From: Azospirillum melinis
GTDB taxonomy: Bacteria > Pseudomonadota > Alphaproteobacteria > Azospirillales > Azospirillaceae
Direction of reading: 5' to 3'
DNA length: 64,000 nt
Assembly: GCF_013340935.1 (NCBI RefSeq)
Contig: NZ_WHOS01000004.1
Location: 1-64,000, forward strand
Shown: in pieces, positions 26,960-35,624 of the stretch
How the letters are laid out: the number at the start of each line of letters is the position of its first letter
Numbering within the stretch: position 1 is the stretch's first letter
Notes under the pieces: model-generated
The model's input: the letters and a program-made list of their open reading frames with translations, nothing else
What the model was told of the DNA's origin: nothing
The model's database searches: none
Program-made: the position numbers and the translations under genes

Positions 26960-27991
26960 ATGTCATTTTCTTCCCGCTGCCGCGGTGCCGCCCTGTCGGC
27001 TTTGGTCCCGGCCCTGGTCCTGTTCGGGCTGGCCGGTTCCGCGCAGGCTGCGGAACCGATCAAGGTCAAGGTGTTCGTCGGCTCGATGTTCGAGATCGGC
27101 AAGAACACCGGCGACCGCGCCGGCGAGTTCCAGCACTGGTACGAGCGCTATTGGCAGACGGCCGAGCCGATCACGGTGAAGGGCGCGCTGAACCCGGTCT
27201 ACTGCAACGCCGACGGCGTCTGCGGGTCGGTGCTGGGCATGGGCAAGGTCAGCTCGTCGGCCTCGATGCAGGCGATCCTGCTGAACCCGCAGCTCGACCT
27301 GTCGCAAGCCTATTTTATGGTCACCGGCGTGGCCGGCACCCCGCCGTCGCGCGGCACCATTGGCGAAGTGAGCTGGGCGACCTGGGTGGTCGACTATGAC
27401 CTCGGCCATCGCTGGGCGCCGGAGGAGAACAAGCCGGGCGAGCCGACCTTCATGCCGCGCAAGGGGTACGAGGCGGTGCGGCTGTTCCCGATGAACCCGG
27501 CGCTGGTGTCCTGGGCGATGCGCCTGACCGCCGACACGCCGCTGAAGGACAGCGACTCCGCCCGCTCCTACCGCAAGCGTTATCCGCAGGAAGCGGCACA
27601 GCGTGCTCCTTTTGTGGGCACCGGCACGCACATGACGGGCGACACCTTCTTCCACGGCCCCGGCATGTCGGCCCAGGCGCAGTACATCGCCAAGCTCTAT
27701 GGCGCGGACGACTACGTCATCACCGAGATGGAGGCTGCGGCGATCACGCTGGTCATCAAGCGGCTGCAAGGCTCCGACCGGGTGATGAGCCTGCGCGGTG
27801 CGGTCAATTTCGACCAGGGCAATCCGAACGAGACCACGCTCCAGCACCTCGACCCGAAGCCGGGCGAGACCGCCGGCGGCTTCGCCGAGACGGTGGAGAA
27901 TGTGGAGCTGGTCGGGTCGCGGATGGTCGACCACATCGTCGGCCATTGGGACCAGTGGAAGGACGGCGTTCCGGCCCTGCCCGCTCCCTGA
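26960..27991 (+). CDS. NUP-family purine nucleoside permease homologue
   Basis: A 343-residue protein of the NUP family (named for a Candida purine nucleoside permease). A signal peptide covers residues 1-30 (ending GSAQAAEP), so the mature protein should be periplasmic. The body shows the phosphorylase-like signatures of the family: VFVGSMFEIGKN, GVCGSVLGMGKVSSSASM, VAGTPPSRGTIGEVSWA and TEMEAAAITLV near 255. There are no obvious transmembrane helices after the signal, so permease may be a misnomer in bacteria; binding or phosphorolysis of a nucleoside is as likely. ATG with AAGGAG 10 bases upstream. A strong convergent hairpin follows. Confidence 0.85.
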   Translation: MSFSSRCRGAALSALVPALVLFGLAGSAQAAEPIKVKVFVGSMFEIGKNTGDRAGEFQHWYERYWQTAEPITVKGALNPVYCNADGVCGSVLGMGKVSSSASMQAILLNPQLDLSQAYFMVTGVAGTPPSRGTIGEVSWATWVVDYDLGHRWAPEENKPGEPTFMPRKGYEAVRLFPMNPALVSWAMRLTADTPLKDSDSARSYRKRYPQEAAQRAPFVGTGTHMTGDTFFHGPGMSAQAQYIAKLYGADDYVITEMEAAAITLVIKRLQGSDRVMSLRGAVNFDQGNPNETTLQHLDPKPGETAGGFAETVENVELVGSRMVDHIVGHWDQWKDGVPALPAP

Positions 27992-28002
27992 CGGGATCGT
28001 CT

Positions 28003-28039
28003 GCGCCTGCCGGGCGGCAACCGCCCGCCCGGCAGGCGC
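28003..28039. terminator. Convergent GC-rich hairpin
   Basis: A perfect 15-bp stem, GCGCCTGCCGGGCGG (28003-28017) with its complement at 28025-28039, and a 7-base loop. It lies between the convergent NUP and PGPGW-like genes. No U-tract follows, so intrinsic termination is uncertain. Confidence 0.6.
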
Positions 28040-28046
28040 CTGCGGC

Positions 28047-28337
28047 TTACTCGCCGTAGATCTTCCGCAGGCGGCGGTTGCGCAGCTTCAGCCGGATGCG
28101 TTCGACCGGGCTGAAGATGCGGGGATAGCGGCGCTTGCCCCGCACGAACAGACGGCGGGCGTCGGCGGAGTTGCGCAGCACCAGCACGCCACCGAGCAGC
28201 ATCACCGGCAGGCCGCCGGGACCGGGCAAGGGGGCGATCAGCAGGCCGAGCAGGATGATCGTGCATCCGGCGCCGATCAGGGCCAGCTGTCGCACGCGCG
28301 CGAAAGACAGCGTCTGGGCGGTATCGGGAGGACTCAT
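28047..28337 (-). CDS. PGPGW-like small membrane protein
   Basis: A 96-residue protein with two closely spaced hydrophobic segments (about 18-36 and 40-56) joined by LPGPGGLPVMLLGG, the hallmark of PGPGW-type putative transmembrane proteins although the final Trp is Gly here. The C-terminal 40 residues are very basic (RRLFVRGKRRYPRIF), so that end should lie in the cytoplasm. The function of the family is unknown. ATG start at 28337 without a clear ribosome site; the longer open frame upstream is not gene-like. About 140 bases separate it from the unknown gene that starts at 28960 on the same strand. Confidence 0.7.
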   Translation of the reverse strand: MSPPDTAQTLSFARVRQLALIGAGCTIILLGLLIAPLPGPGGLPVMLLGGVLVLRNSADARRLFVRGKRRYPRIFSPVERIRLKLRNRRLRKIYGE

Positions 28338-28480
28338 CTGCGGTTCGACAGGCTCCAAGCTTTGCGTTCGTCCGCATATGGGCCTGGGGGAGCGGCTCGA
28401 AAAGGCCCCCCTCCCCTTTGCAGGTGTGGGAGCGCGTCTTCTCCTGCCCCGGAAAGGGGCTGGACTCAATGCCCCGATTT

Positions 28481-28960
28481 TCAATGCAGCGTGCGCATCG
28501 GTTCCGGCGGCGCGGCGCGCAGGCGGGCCGGGTCCAGGCGGCTGAGGGCGGCGTCGCGTTCCGCGGGCTTGGGTTCCCAGCCGAATTCGCGGATCAGCTG
28601 GTCGCGGGCGGCGATGGCGCGGCGGGACAGGTGGGCGCATCCGTCCGGCGCTTTGCCCCGGCTTGGCGGCGGGCAACGGCGGTCGGCGCAGCTTTCCAGC
28701 ATCAGGCGGATCATCCGCTCGCGCTTGGCGGCATCGACATAGCCCATCTGGTCGAAATAGAGCTTGGTGAAGGCCAGTTCGGTGACGCGGGCGTGGGCCT
28801 TGCGGTCGCCGACGATCACCGCCGCCACCACCTCCACGCAACGGCCGGCGAAATGCGGCAGCGGCGCGGTGCCGTCGTCGGCACAGTCGAGCAGGCGGCT
28901 CGGCAGATCGACCAGCCGGCCGGTCACGTCCTTCACCAGATAGCGGCGCCACACCGACAT
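28481..28960 (-). CDS. Conserved hypothetical protein
   Basis: A 159-residue cytoplasmic protein I cannot assign. It has no signal or membrane segment. The middle is helical and charged (AFTKLYFDQMGYVDAAKRER, near 63-82), followed by a two-cysteine stretch ESCADRRCPPP near 89-99 and a third cysteine in DGCAHL. The C-terminal part (about 110-159) is basic with REFGWEPKPAERDAALSRLD. The ATG has GGGAGG five bases ahead, a strong start. It sits between the SLC13 transporter and the small membrane gene on the same strand; no functional link is evident. Confidence 0.75.
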   Translation of the reverse strand: MSVWRRYLVKDVTGRLVDLPSRLLDCADDGTAPLPHFAGRCVEVVAAVIVGDRKAHARVTELAFTKLYFDQMGYVDAAKRERMIRLMLESCADRRCPPPSRGKAPDGCAHLSRRAIAARDQLIREFGWEPKPAERDAALSRLDPARLRAAPPEPMRTLH

Positions 28961-29077
28961 TTCCGCCTCCCGTCAGGCTTCAGCCCCCGAAAAGAAGCCT
29001 ACACCAGACGGAGGGAACACGGAACCGGTCATGAACACACGATCCCGTGAACGGTCGGGTTCCGGCGCGCCTCAGCC

Positions 29078-30853
29078 TCAGTGCGGCACCAGCGGCCAGA
29101 AGATCGCGATGGCCGTCGTGCCGAACACCACGACCATGATCGACAGCGGCAGGCCGAGGCGCCAGTAATCGCCGAAACGGTAGCCGCCGGGGCCCATCAC
29201 CAGCGTGTTGCACTGGTGGCCGATGGGGGTGAGGAAGTCGCATCCGGCGCCGATCGCCACCGCCATCAGGAAGGCGTCGGGCCGCAGCCCGAGATGGGTG
29301 GCGAGGCTGGCGCCGATGGGCGCCATCACCAGCACCGTCGCGGCGTTGTTCAGGAAGGGCGTCACCGCCATCGCCGCCACCATGATCATCGCCAGCGCCC
29401 CCACCGGCGGCAGGCCCTGCGACAGGTCCGACAGGAAGCCGGCGATCAGCTCGGTGCCGCCGGTGGTGCGCAGCGTCTCGCTGACCGGGATCAAGGAGCC
29501 CAGAAGCACCAGGATCGGCCATTCGATGGCCTCGTAGGCATCGCGCAGGCTGACCACCTTCAGGGCGGTCATCGCCACCGCCGCCCCGAAGAAGGCGATG
29601 GCGACCGGCACCAGCCCGGTGGCGACCAGCGTGACGGTCAGCCCCAGCACCGCCACCGCCGCGGCGCGCTTCGGCGTGCGGCCGATGGCGAGGTTGCGCT
29701 CGGCCAGCGGCAGGCAGCCCAGCTCGGCCAGCGTATCGGAAACGGCGGCCTGCCGGCATTGCAGCACCACCAGATCGCCCGATTGCAGCCGGATGCGGCG
29801 CAGCCTCTGGCGGATCGGCCGGCCGCGCCGGCTGAGCGCCACCAGATTGGCGCCGAACCGCTCGCGCAGGTTCACCTCCTCGATGCTGTGGCCGATCATG
29901 GCGGAGCGCTGCTCCACCACCGCCTCGACCACGGCGATGTCGTCCTCGTTCTCGACCCCCTCCTGGTCCTTGTCGTGCATCATGCGCAGGCCGGCGCGCT
30001 TGACCAGATCGCCCAGCGCCGTGGTGTCGCCCTCCAGCACCAGGATGTCGTCGGCGAACAGCACCCAATGGCCCGACGGGACATAGCGGCGATAATTCTC
30101 GCGCACGATGGCGGCGACGGTCACCTCGTTCTCGCCGAAGGATTCCAACTCCTCCACCGTACGGCCGACGAACTGCGAGCCGGCGGGCAGCCGCGCCTCC
30201 GCCGTATAATCGTCGATGTTGAAGGCCGGTCCGGCCCCCGCCGCCCGCCCCTTCGGCAGCAGCCGGTAGCCGACCGTCAGGAAGGCGACGCCGACCAGCG
30301 CGATCACCAGCCCCACGGGCGTGAAGTCGAACATGTGGAAGGGCTCGCCGGTCATCTCCGCCCGCACGCGCGACACGATGATGTTGGGCGAGGTGCCGAC
30401 CAGCGTCATCAGCCCGCCCAGCAGCGAGCCGAAGGCCATCGGCATCAGCAGCAGCGACACCGGCGTGCCGCTCCGCCGCGCGACCTGCAAGGCGATGGGC
30501 ATGAAGATGGCCAGCGCGCCGATGTTCTTGACGATGGCCGACAGCAGGGTCACCGCCCCGGCCAGCATCGCGACCTGGCTCCAGACGCCGGTCATCCGCG
30601 CGGTCAGCGGTCGCATCGCCGCCTCCACCACGCCGGAGCGGCCGACGGCGGCGCTGACCACCAGGGCCGATCCGACGATGATGACGATGTCGTCGGAAAA
30701 GCCCTGGAACGCCTCCTTCGCCGGCACGATTCCGGCGGCGACCGAGGCCAGCAGGGCGATCATCCCGACAAGGTCGTACCGCAGCCGGTCCCAGATCAGC
30801 AGCGCGATCACCGCGCCGATGATCCCGAACGATAACATCTGGTCGATGGTCAT
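29078..30853 (-). CDS. SLC13/DASS-family transporter with RCK_C domains
   Basis: A 591-residue inner-membrane carrier of the ArsB/NhaD and divalent anion:Na+ (SLC13) superfamily. Hydrophobic helices fill residues 5-185 and 385-590. The family substrate motif region reads PFLNNAATVLVMAPIGASLA near 520. Between the halves lie two soluble RCK_C (TrkA_C) domains, about 200-285 (EARLPAGSQFVGRTVEELES) and 300-380 (RFGANLVALSRRGRP), which usually sense ligands. The substrate could be dicarboxylate, sulfate or another anion; sequence alone does not decide. ATG at 30853 chosen from the family N terminus (a long hydrophilic upstream frame is rejected); no good ribosome site is visible. It follows the AsmA gene by 70 bases. 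Confidence 0.9.
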   Translation of the reverse strand: MTIDQMLSFGIIGAVIALLIWDRLRYDLVGMIALLASVAAGIVPAKEAFQGFSDDIVIIVGSALVVSAAVGRSGVVEAAMRPLTARMTGVWSQVAMLAGAVTLLSAIVKNIGALAIFMPIALQVARRSGTPVSLLLMPMAFGSLLGGLMTLVGTSPNIIVSRVRAEMTGEPFHMFDFTPVGLVIALVGVAFLTVGYRLLPKGRAAGAGPAFNIDDYTAEARLPAGSQFVGRTVEELESFGENEVTVAAIVRENYRRYVPSGHWVLFADDILVLEGDTTALGDLVKRAGLRMMHDKDQEGVENEDDIAVVEAVVEQRSAMIGHSIEEVNLRERFGANLVALSRRGRPIRQRLRRIRLQSGDLVVLQCRQAAVSDTLAELGCLPLAERNLAIGRTPKRAAAVAVLGLTVTLVATGLVPVAIAFFGAAVAMTALKVVSLRDAYEAIEWPILVLLGSLIPVSETLRTTGGTELIAGFLSDLSQGLPPVGALAMIMVAAMAVTPFLNNAATVLVMAPIGASLATHLGLRPDAFLMAVAIGAGCDFLTPIGHQCNTLVMGPGGYRFGDYWRLGLPLSIMVVVFGTTAIAIFWPLVPH

Positions 30854-30923
30854 TGGGGAAGGCAGCGTCCTTATCCTGTGATCCGGAGCCGGGCCGGACA
30901 GGGGAACGCGGTTGTGCGTCCGG

Positions 30924-32963
30924 TCAGCGCGCGGAACCCGACCCCTTCCCGTCCCCGCGGCCATCGCCCGACTTGCCGGCCCCTGTCCTGCCGGATGCCG
31001 CAGCCCCCTTGTCGGGGGACCGGGCATCCTGCACCAGCCGGCCGCACTGTGGCTGTTCCTCACTGCCCGGGTCAAGGAAGGGCAGCACGCCGGCCAGCGG
31101 GGTCAGCAGCACGCCCAGCGCCACCGCCGCAGCACCCCGCGCCGCCGACTCGGTGGGATCGACGCCGATGTCGGGGTTGCCCAGCGTGCCGCCGACCAGC
31201 ACCGGGACGTGGGTGGCGAAGACCTGCGGCGACTTCGAATCGCCGACGATGCGCAGGTCGAGCGACTCGTTGCGCAGGCTGATCCGGCCCTTGCCGGTCA
31301 CCAGCGTTTCCGGCGTGTCGAGCACCAGCGCCTCGACCTGGGCGACACCGTTCTGCACCGACATGTTGCCGACCAGGCAGTTGAAGGGCATCGGCTTCGA
31401 CCCGGAAATGACCACGCCCAACGTTTCCAGGATGTTGGTCTTCAGCCCCTTGACCGCGAGGCTGGTGACCCGTCCGCCATCCACCGCAACGCCGATCTTG
31501 CCGTCGGAGCTGCCCAGCAGGTCGGCCACCGTCTTGCCGGAACCGGCAAGCTGGATGCGCCCGGCCACCGTGCCGCCGATCTGGCCCGCCAGGGAGGTTT
31601 CGCTGAAGAAGGTGGACAGCTTCATCGCGCGGATGTCCAGGTTGGTGCGCATCGCCGGCACCTTGCGGCTGCCGTCCACCTGCACCGTGCCGGCGATCCG
31701 CCCGCCGCCGATGCCCAGCGACAGCGGATCGAAATGCAGATCGCCGTTGGCCAGCCTGACCCGCATGTCCAGATCCTGCAACGGGGCGAATGGCGCCTCG
31801 ACCCGCTTGCCGCGCAGGCGGACATCCATGTCGGTGTTGCGCAGCATCTCCACATTCACCGGGGTGGCGGGGATGACACGGCCGTTGCCGCGGGTCGGGT
31901 AGTCGCCGCTGCCGCGCGGCGAGGCGCCGATCAGGCCGGCCAGATCCTGGGCCGCCAGCCGGTTGGAGGTGAGGTCGGCCTTCACCATCGGCCGCTCCCC
32001 GTTGGTGTCGACCGACAGGTCGCCGGACAGGTCGCTTTCGCCGACCTTGCCGTTCATGCCGTGGAAGGCCCACAGGCCCCCTTCGCGCGACAGGTGGCCG
32101 GATATGGAATAGGGCCGGGTCTTCGGCGTCGGGATGCCGAGGATCGGGAAGATTTCCGCCAGATCGTTGCCGCTGAGCGCCACCGAGAGGTCGACGCCCT
32201 CCAGCTTCACCGGCTCGGCCACCGATCCTTCGATGCGGCCCTTGGTCTTGCCGACGGCGGCGTCGATCTTCAGAGGATAGGGCTTGGGATCGTCGCGCAG
32301 ATAGAGCAGCGAGCCGCCCTCCACCGCCAGGGTGAAGGGCTTGCCGGCGAAGTTGCCCTTGCCGTTCAGCTGCACGGTGTCGCTGTTGTTGTCGCCCGTC
32401 GCGGTGTTGATGGTGTTGTCGATGTCGATGTCGCTGGTGGGGTCGCGGTAGCGCAACCGCCCGTCGGCGATCAGCAGCCGCTCGATCACCGGAATGTCGC
32501 CGCGCTTGTCGGGGGTTACGGTCTCCTTCGCCACCTCCTTCTCCGCGTTGGGCGGGCCGAAATTCCAGTTCGCCTCGCCCTTGTCGTTCTTTTCCAGGAT
32601 CAGCTTCGGACCCTCGAACTTCAGTTCCGGCAGTTCCCAGTTGCCGCGCAGCAGCGGCCACGGGCGCAGCGAGGCGTCCAGCGCCCTGATCTCCGCCATC
32701 GTCCTGTCCTGCGCCCAGTCGGCGTTGGCGACGCGCAGTCCTTCCAGATGGATGCGGATCGGGTTGCCGAGATGCACGCGCAGGTCACCGTCGATGGCGA
32801 CCTCGCGGTTCAGCGCCGCCGAGGCGCGGCGGGCGACGAAGCCGCGGGCATCGTTCCAGTCGAACAGCAGCACCACCGCGCCGACCCCGACGACGACGAG
32901 ACCGACGAGGCCAAGCAGGCCATAACCGATCCATTTGAACACCGATCCCGCACCCGCTTTCAT
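30924..32963 (-). CDS. AsmA-family protein
   Basis: A 679-residue envelope protein of the AsmA/TamB-like superfamily, implicated in phospholipid traffic between membranes and outer-membrane assembly. A single N-terminal membrane helix (about 9-33) anchors it. The AsmA N-terminal motif region follows: FVARRASAALNREVAIDGDL, IHLEGLRVANADWA and LPELKFEGPKLILEKND. The long beta-rich middle leads to the AsmA C-terminal domain (GSSDGKIGVAVDGGRVTSLA near 490, RISLRNESLDLRIVGDSKSP near 585). The tail after 640 is Gly/Lys/Ser-rich and disordered. The ATG at 32963 is preceded by GGAGGGCAGGGGG. Divergent from the unknown operon starting at 33182. Confidence 0.9.
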   Translation of the reverse strand: MKAGAGSVFKWIGYGLLGLVGLVVVGVGAVVLLFDWNDARGFVARRASAALNREVAIDGDLRVHLGNPIRIHLEGLRVANADWAQDRTMAEIRALDASLRPWPLLRGNWELPELKFEGPKLILEKNDKGEANWNFGPPNAEKEVAKETVTPDKRGDIPVIERLLIADGRLRYRDPTSDIDIDNTINTATGDNNSDTVQLNGKGNFAGKPFTLAVEGGSLLYLRDDPKPYPLKIDAAVGKTKGRIEGSVAEPVKLEGVDLSVALSGNDLAEIFPILGIPTPKTRPYSISGHLSREGGLWAFHGMNGKVGESDLSGDLSVDTNGERPMVKADLTSNRLAAQDLAGLIGASPRGSGDYPTRGNGRVIPATPVNVEMLRNTDMDVRLRGKRVEAPFAPLQDLDMRVRLANGDLHFDPLSLGIGGGRIAGTVQVDGSRKVPAMRTNLDIRAMKLSTFFSETSLAGQIGGTVAGRIQLAGSGKTVADLLGSSDGKIGVAVDGGRVTSLAVKGLKTNILETLGVVISGSKPMPFNCLVGNMSVQNGVAQVEALVLDTPETLVTGKGRISLRNESLDLRIVGDSKSPQVFATHVPVLVGGTLGNPDIGVDPTESAARGAAAVALGVLLTPLAGVLPFLDPGSEEQPQCGRLVQDARSPDKGAAASGRTGAGKSGDGRGDGKGSGSAR

Positions 32964-33181
32964 CCCCCTGCCCTCCGCGCACCGTCCCTTCCCCTGACAA
33001 CGGACAAGGAGGCGGAACAGCGAAGGCCGGAGGCGGGGGGTACCGCAAGAGATCCGCTCCATCTGTCCGAAGGTCATATACTCCAATGGCGCTTATATTG
33101 GATTTAACGCAAAATTCAGTATCGCAGCGCCGTAATCGTCGACGCCTCACCCCCACCCCGCAGCCAGGGCCGCAGGACAAG

Positions 33182-34285
33182 ATGCGTTCTCTGACCAATT
33201 TCGCCCCGTCCACCTTCGAGGAACGCGGTGCCGCCGTGGCCTTCACCACGCCGGTGCTGGCGCAGACCCGCGTGCGCAAGGACAGCCGCGACCAGCTGGA
33301 GGTGCTGGTGCCCAACCTTTCGGAAGGGCGCGGCGTCTATGTGGTTCCGTGGAAGTCGCTGCCGCTGGCCTTCCCGATGACCGTGCATGACCGGATGCTG
33401 CACGATCTGATCGCCAAGGCCGAAGGCTGCTCGCCCGACGACATCCGCAAGGCGGTGCTGGAGGCGGCGCGCTGCGGGCTGGCCGGCGGCGGTGCCGTGG
33501 CGGCGGCGGAAGCGGCGCTGAGCGACGACGAGGACCAGCGGCTTCTCATCAACTACCAGCTGATCGTCGAGGCGCTGAAGGCGGTCGGCCTGGAATCGAC
33601 GGAGATCCTGAAGGTCGGCCTGACCTCCGCCGAAGGGCAGAAGCTGACGCGCGACCTGATGATGAAGGCGGCGCAGCGTCTGGCTCTGGAACCGAAGGAA
33701 CTCTATGGCCGCATCGCCGAGCTGGCGCTGATGATGGAGGCCATCGGGTTGGCCAGCTCGCCCAAGCCGGCGCGGCTGCGGCGGCTGATGCGCGATCTCC
33801 AGGGCTTCCGCGACAGCATGACTGACTGGGCAACCGACAACGTGTCGGAGGCGGCTCCCATCGGCGGCTTCTGCGCCGAAGTGGCGGAGCATACGGTCAA
33901 CCACGCCCGCAACGTCATCGGCCAGTTCGATCAGGCGATGGCGTCGTTCGAGGTGCTGCTGCGCCAGTGGGAGACCAAGCGTCCGCAGATCCGCAAGGCG
34001 TCGAGCCGGCTGTCCTGGCTGCTCGACGGCTGGGAATATCTGATCCTGCTGTGGAACGACGCGCTGACCCAGGACCGCTATTCCCAGGACATGGCCGTCC
34101 ACGACATCTTCCGCGTCATCCCCCTGCTGCCGAAGGACGAGGGCCGCGCCGAGCAGTCCGCGCTGGCGGACAAGCTGATCAACAGCCACAAGCGGTCGGT
34201 GCGCGCTTATGTCGACTGGCGCAGCGGCCAGCTCGATGTCGATCTGGTCATGCGGATCGAGACGATCAAAGGGAGAGCGGCCTGA
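33182..34285 (+). CDS. Conserved hypothetical protein, first of an unknown operon
   Basis: A 367-residue cytoplasmic protein that I do not recognise. The N-terminal 70 residues look beta-rich (VAFTTPVLAQTRVRKDSRDQ, then LEVLVPNLSEGRGVYVVPWK); the rest is helical. A segment PMTVHDRMLHDLIAKAEGCS near 65-84 leads to a Gly/Ala patch (CGLAGGGAVAAAEAAL). The C-terminal part, with FDQA at 249-252 and RPQIRKASSRLSWLLDGWEY at 267-286, is similar in pattern and spacing to the protein at 40-1092. I start at 33182 (AGGACAAG upstream); an in-frame ATG at 33086 would add a basic, unlikely extension. Its stop is two bases from the next ATG, so the pair is co-translated. Function unknown. Confidence 0.8.
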   Translation: MRSLTNFAPSTFEERGAAVAFTTPVLAQTRVRKDSRDQLEVLVPNLSEGRGVYVVPWKSLPLAFPMTVHDRMLHDLIAKAEGCSPDDIRKAVLEAARCGLAGGGAVAAAEAALSDDEDQRLLINYQLIVEALKAVGLESTEILKVGLTSAEGQKLTRDLMMKAAQRLALEPKELYGRIAELALMMEAIGLASSPKPARLRRLMRDLQGFRDSMTDWATDNVSEAAPIGGFCAEVAEHTVNHARNVIGQFDQAMASFEVLLRQWETKRPQIRKASSRLSWLLDGWEYLILLWNDALTQDRYSQDMAVHDIFRVIPLLPKDEGRAEQSALADKLINSHKRSVRAYVDWRSGQLDVDLVMRIETIKGRAA

Positions 34286-34287
34286 TC

Positions 34288-35589
34288 ATGGAGATGAGGG
34301 ATCTGGTCGCGCTGGGCGACAAGCTTCTGGACATCGACGAGCCCAAGTTCCGCCAGATCGTCGATCTGCTGGAGCAGATGAACGACCATCCCGACATCCA
34401 GCGCACCATCGCCGTGATCCGCCCCCGCTTGGTCGAGCTGCGGCTGCACCGCCGGCCGACGCTGAAGCGGCTGTTCTGCGATCCCTTCGAAGACCTGTTC
34501 GAAGCGTTGGGCAAGGCCGACCCGGTGCCGCTGAGCGTGATCGAACGGTCGCTGATGAACAGCCTGTGGCCGCTGGTGGAGGCCGAGGTCGGCAAGGAGC
34601 GCATGCGCGCCTTCCGTCCGGCCCTCCAGGCCGGGCCGGAGCGCAAGGCGCTGACCGAAGCCTTCTGGGGGGAATGCGCCGCCGCGGTGACGACCATCGC
34701 CCAGGGGGCGGTGGCCGGGCATTTCAGCGAAGCGCTCGACCTGCGGATGAACCCCAACCGGACACGAGCGCTCGCGGACATCGCCGTCCTACTGTCCATC
34801 GCACCTGAGATCATGGAGTTGAAGGCGGCGCTGTCGCCCAAGCCGGTGCCGAAGCTCCATGGCGATCATATCGAGGCGATCCAGACCATCGGCCGCCGGC
34901 TGTCCCGCGCCAGACCGGAGTCGCTGCGGATCTTCATCCTGCTCGCCGCCTCGCGCCTGACCGATCCGTCGGTGCTGTTGAGCGGGCTGTGGGACATGGA
35001 TCTGGGCCAGAAGTCGACCGACCGCGCCACCCTGTTCATGCAGCTGAGCGGCACCGTCGTCGCCCAGATCGAGGACCGCTCGCGCAGCTGGCAGGACACC
35101 CCGGCCAGCGACCGCATGGCGGTGGCCGATCTGGCGCTCGACCTCGTCGCCAGCCTGGACGCCACGCGGGCGGCGATGGAGCACAGCCGCAACAAGGAAT
35201 TCGACCAGCGGCTGAAGCAGGTGCGCAACTCCGTCCACACCATGGTGAAGACCCAGGTGTTGCAGGACGCCGATGCCGGCATCGTCGCCGCCATCGGCGC
35301 GCTGGAGGGCGGCAGCGAAGGACGCGCCCAACTGGCCCAGGCGGAGAACCACGCCCGTGCGCTGCGCAAATGCGCGACCATCGCCGATACGCTGGGGCTG
35401 CGCGGCGAGCTGCGGGAGATGACGCAGAAGACCACCGCCTCGCTGACGGAAAAGGCGCAGCAGGCGCTGGGCGGACCGGCCGGCAGCACCCGCACCGGCT
35501 ATACCGCCATCCGCATGATCGAACTGATTGCCGGACCGGCCGAAGCGAATAAGATCATGGACGACATCATGAGCAGCGGCCGGCGGTGA
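34288..35589 (+). CDS. Conserved hypothetical helical protein
   Basis: A 433-residue, almost wholly alpha-helical cytoplasmic protein with no recognised family. It starts MEMRDLVALGDKLLDIDEPK and contains runs of amphipathic helices (RLVELRLHRRPTLKRLFCDP near 48-67, HIEAIQTIGRRLSRARPESL near 193-212). A hydrophilic C-terminal section rich in Lys, Gln and Thr ends EANKIMDDIMSSGRR. GGGAGAG precedes the ATG inside the end of the upstream gene, and the gap to that gene is two bases. The next gene starts within or just after its stop. The tight spacing says the three products act together, but in what process cannot be seen. Confidence 0.78.
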   Translation: MEMRDLVALGDKLLDIDEPKFRQIVDLLEQMNDHPDIQRTIAVIRPRLVELRLHRRPTLKRLFCDPFEDLFEALGKADPVPLSVIERSLMNSLWPLVEAEVGKERMRAFRPALQAGPERKALTEAFWGECAAAVTTIAQGAVAGHFSEALDLRMNPNRTRALADIAVLLSIAPEIMELKAALSPKPVPKLHGDHIEAIQTIGRRLSRARPESLRIFILLAASRLTDPSVLLSGLWDMDLGQKSTDRATLFMQLSGTVVAQIEDRSRSWQDTPASDRMAVADLALDLVASLDATRAAMEHSRNKEFDQRLKQVRNSVHTMVKTQVLQDADAGIVAAIGALEGGSEGRAQLAQAENHARALRKCATIADTLGLRGELREMTQKTTASLTEKAQQALGGPAGSTRTGYTAIRMIELIAGPAEANKIMDDIMSSGRR

Positions 35590-35624
35590 GTGTGCCGGCG
35601 CCTTGCGGTTCGGAGGAATTGGCG

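Noticed and set aside
28446..28460. GCCCC-GGAAA-GGGGC hairpin as a terminator
   Set aside because: The stem is only 5 bp, has no U-tract, and is the sort of chance palindrome common in this base composition.
33086..33181. Upstream in-frame ATG extending the unknown protein at 33182
   Set aside because: The added residues are basic and Pro-rich, there is no ribosome site, and the region is expected to hold the promoters shared with the AsmA gene.
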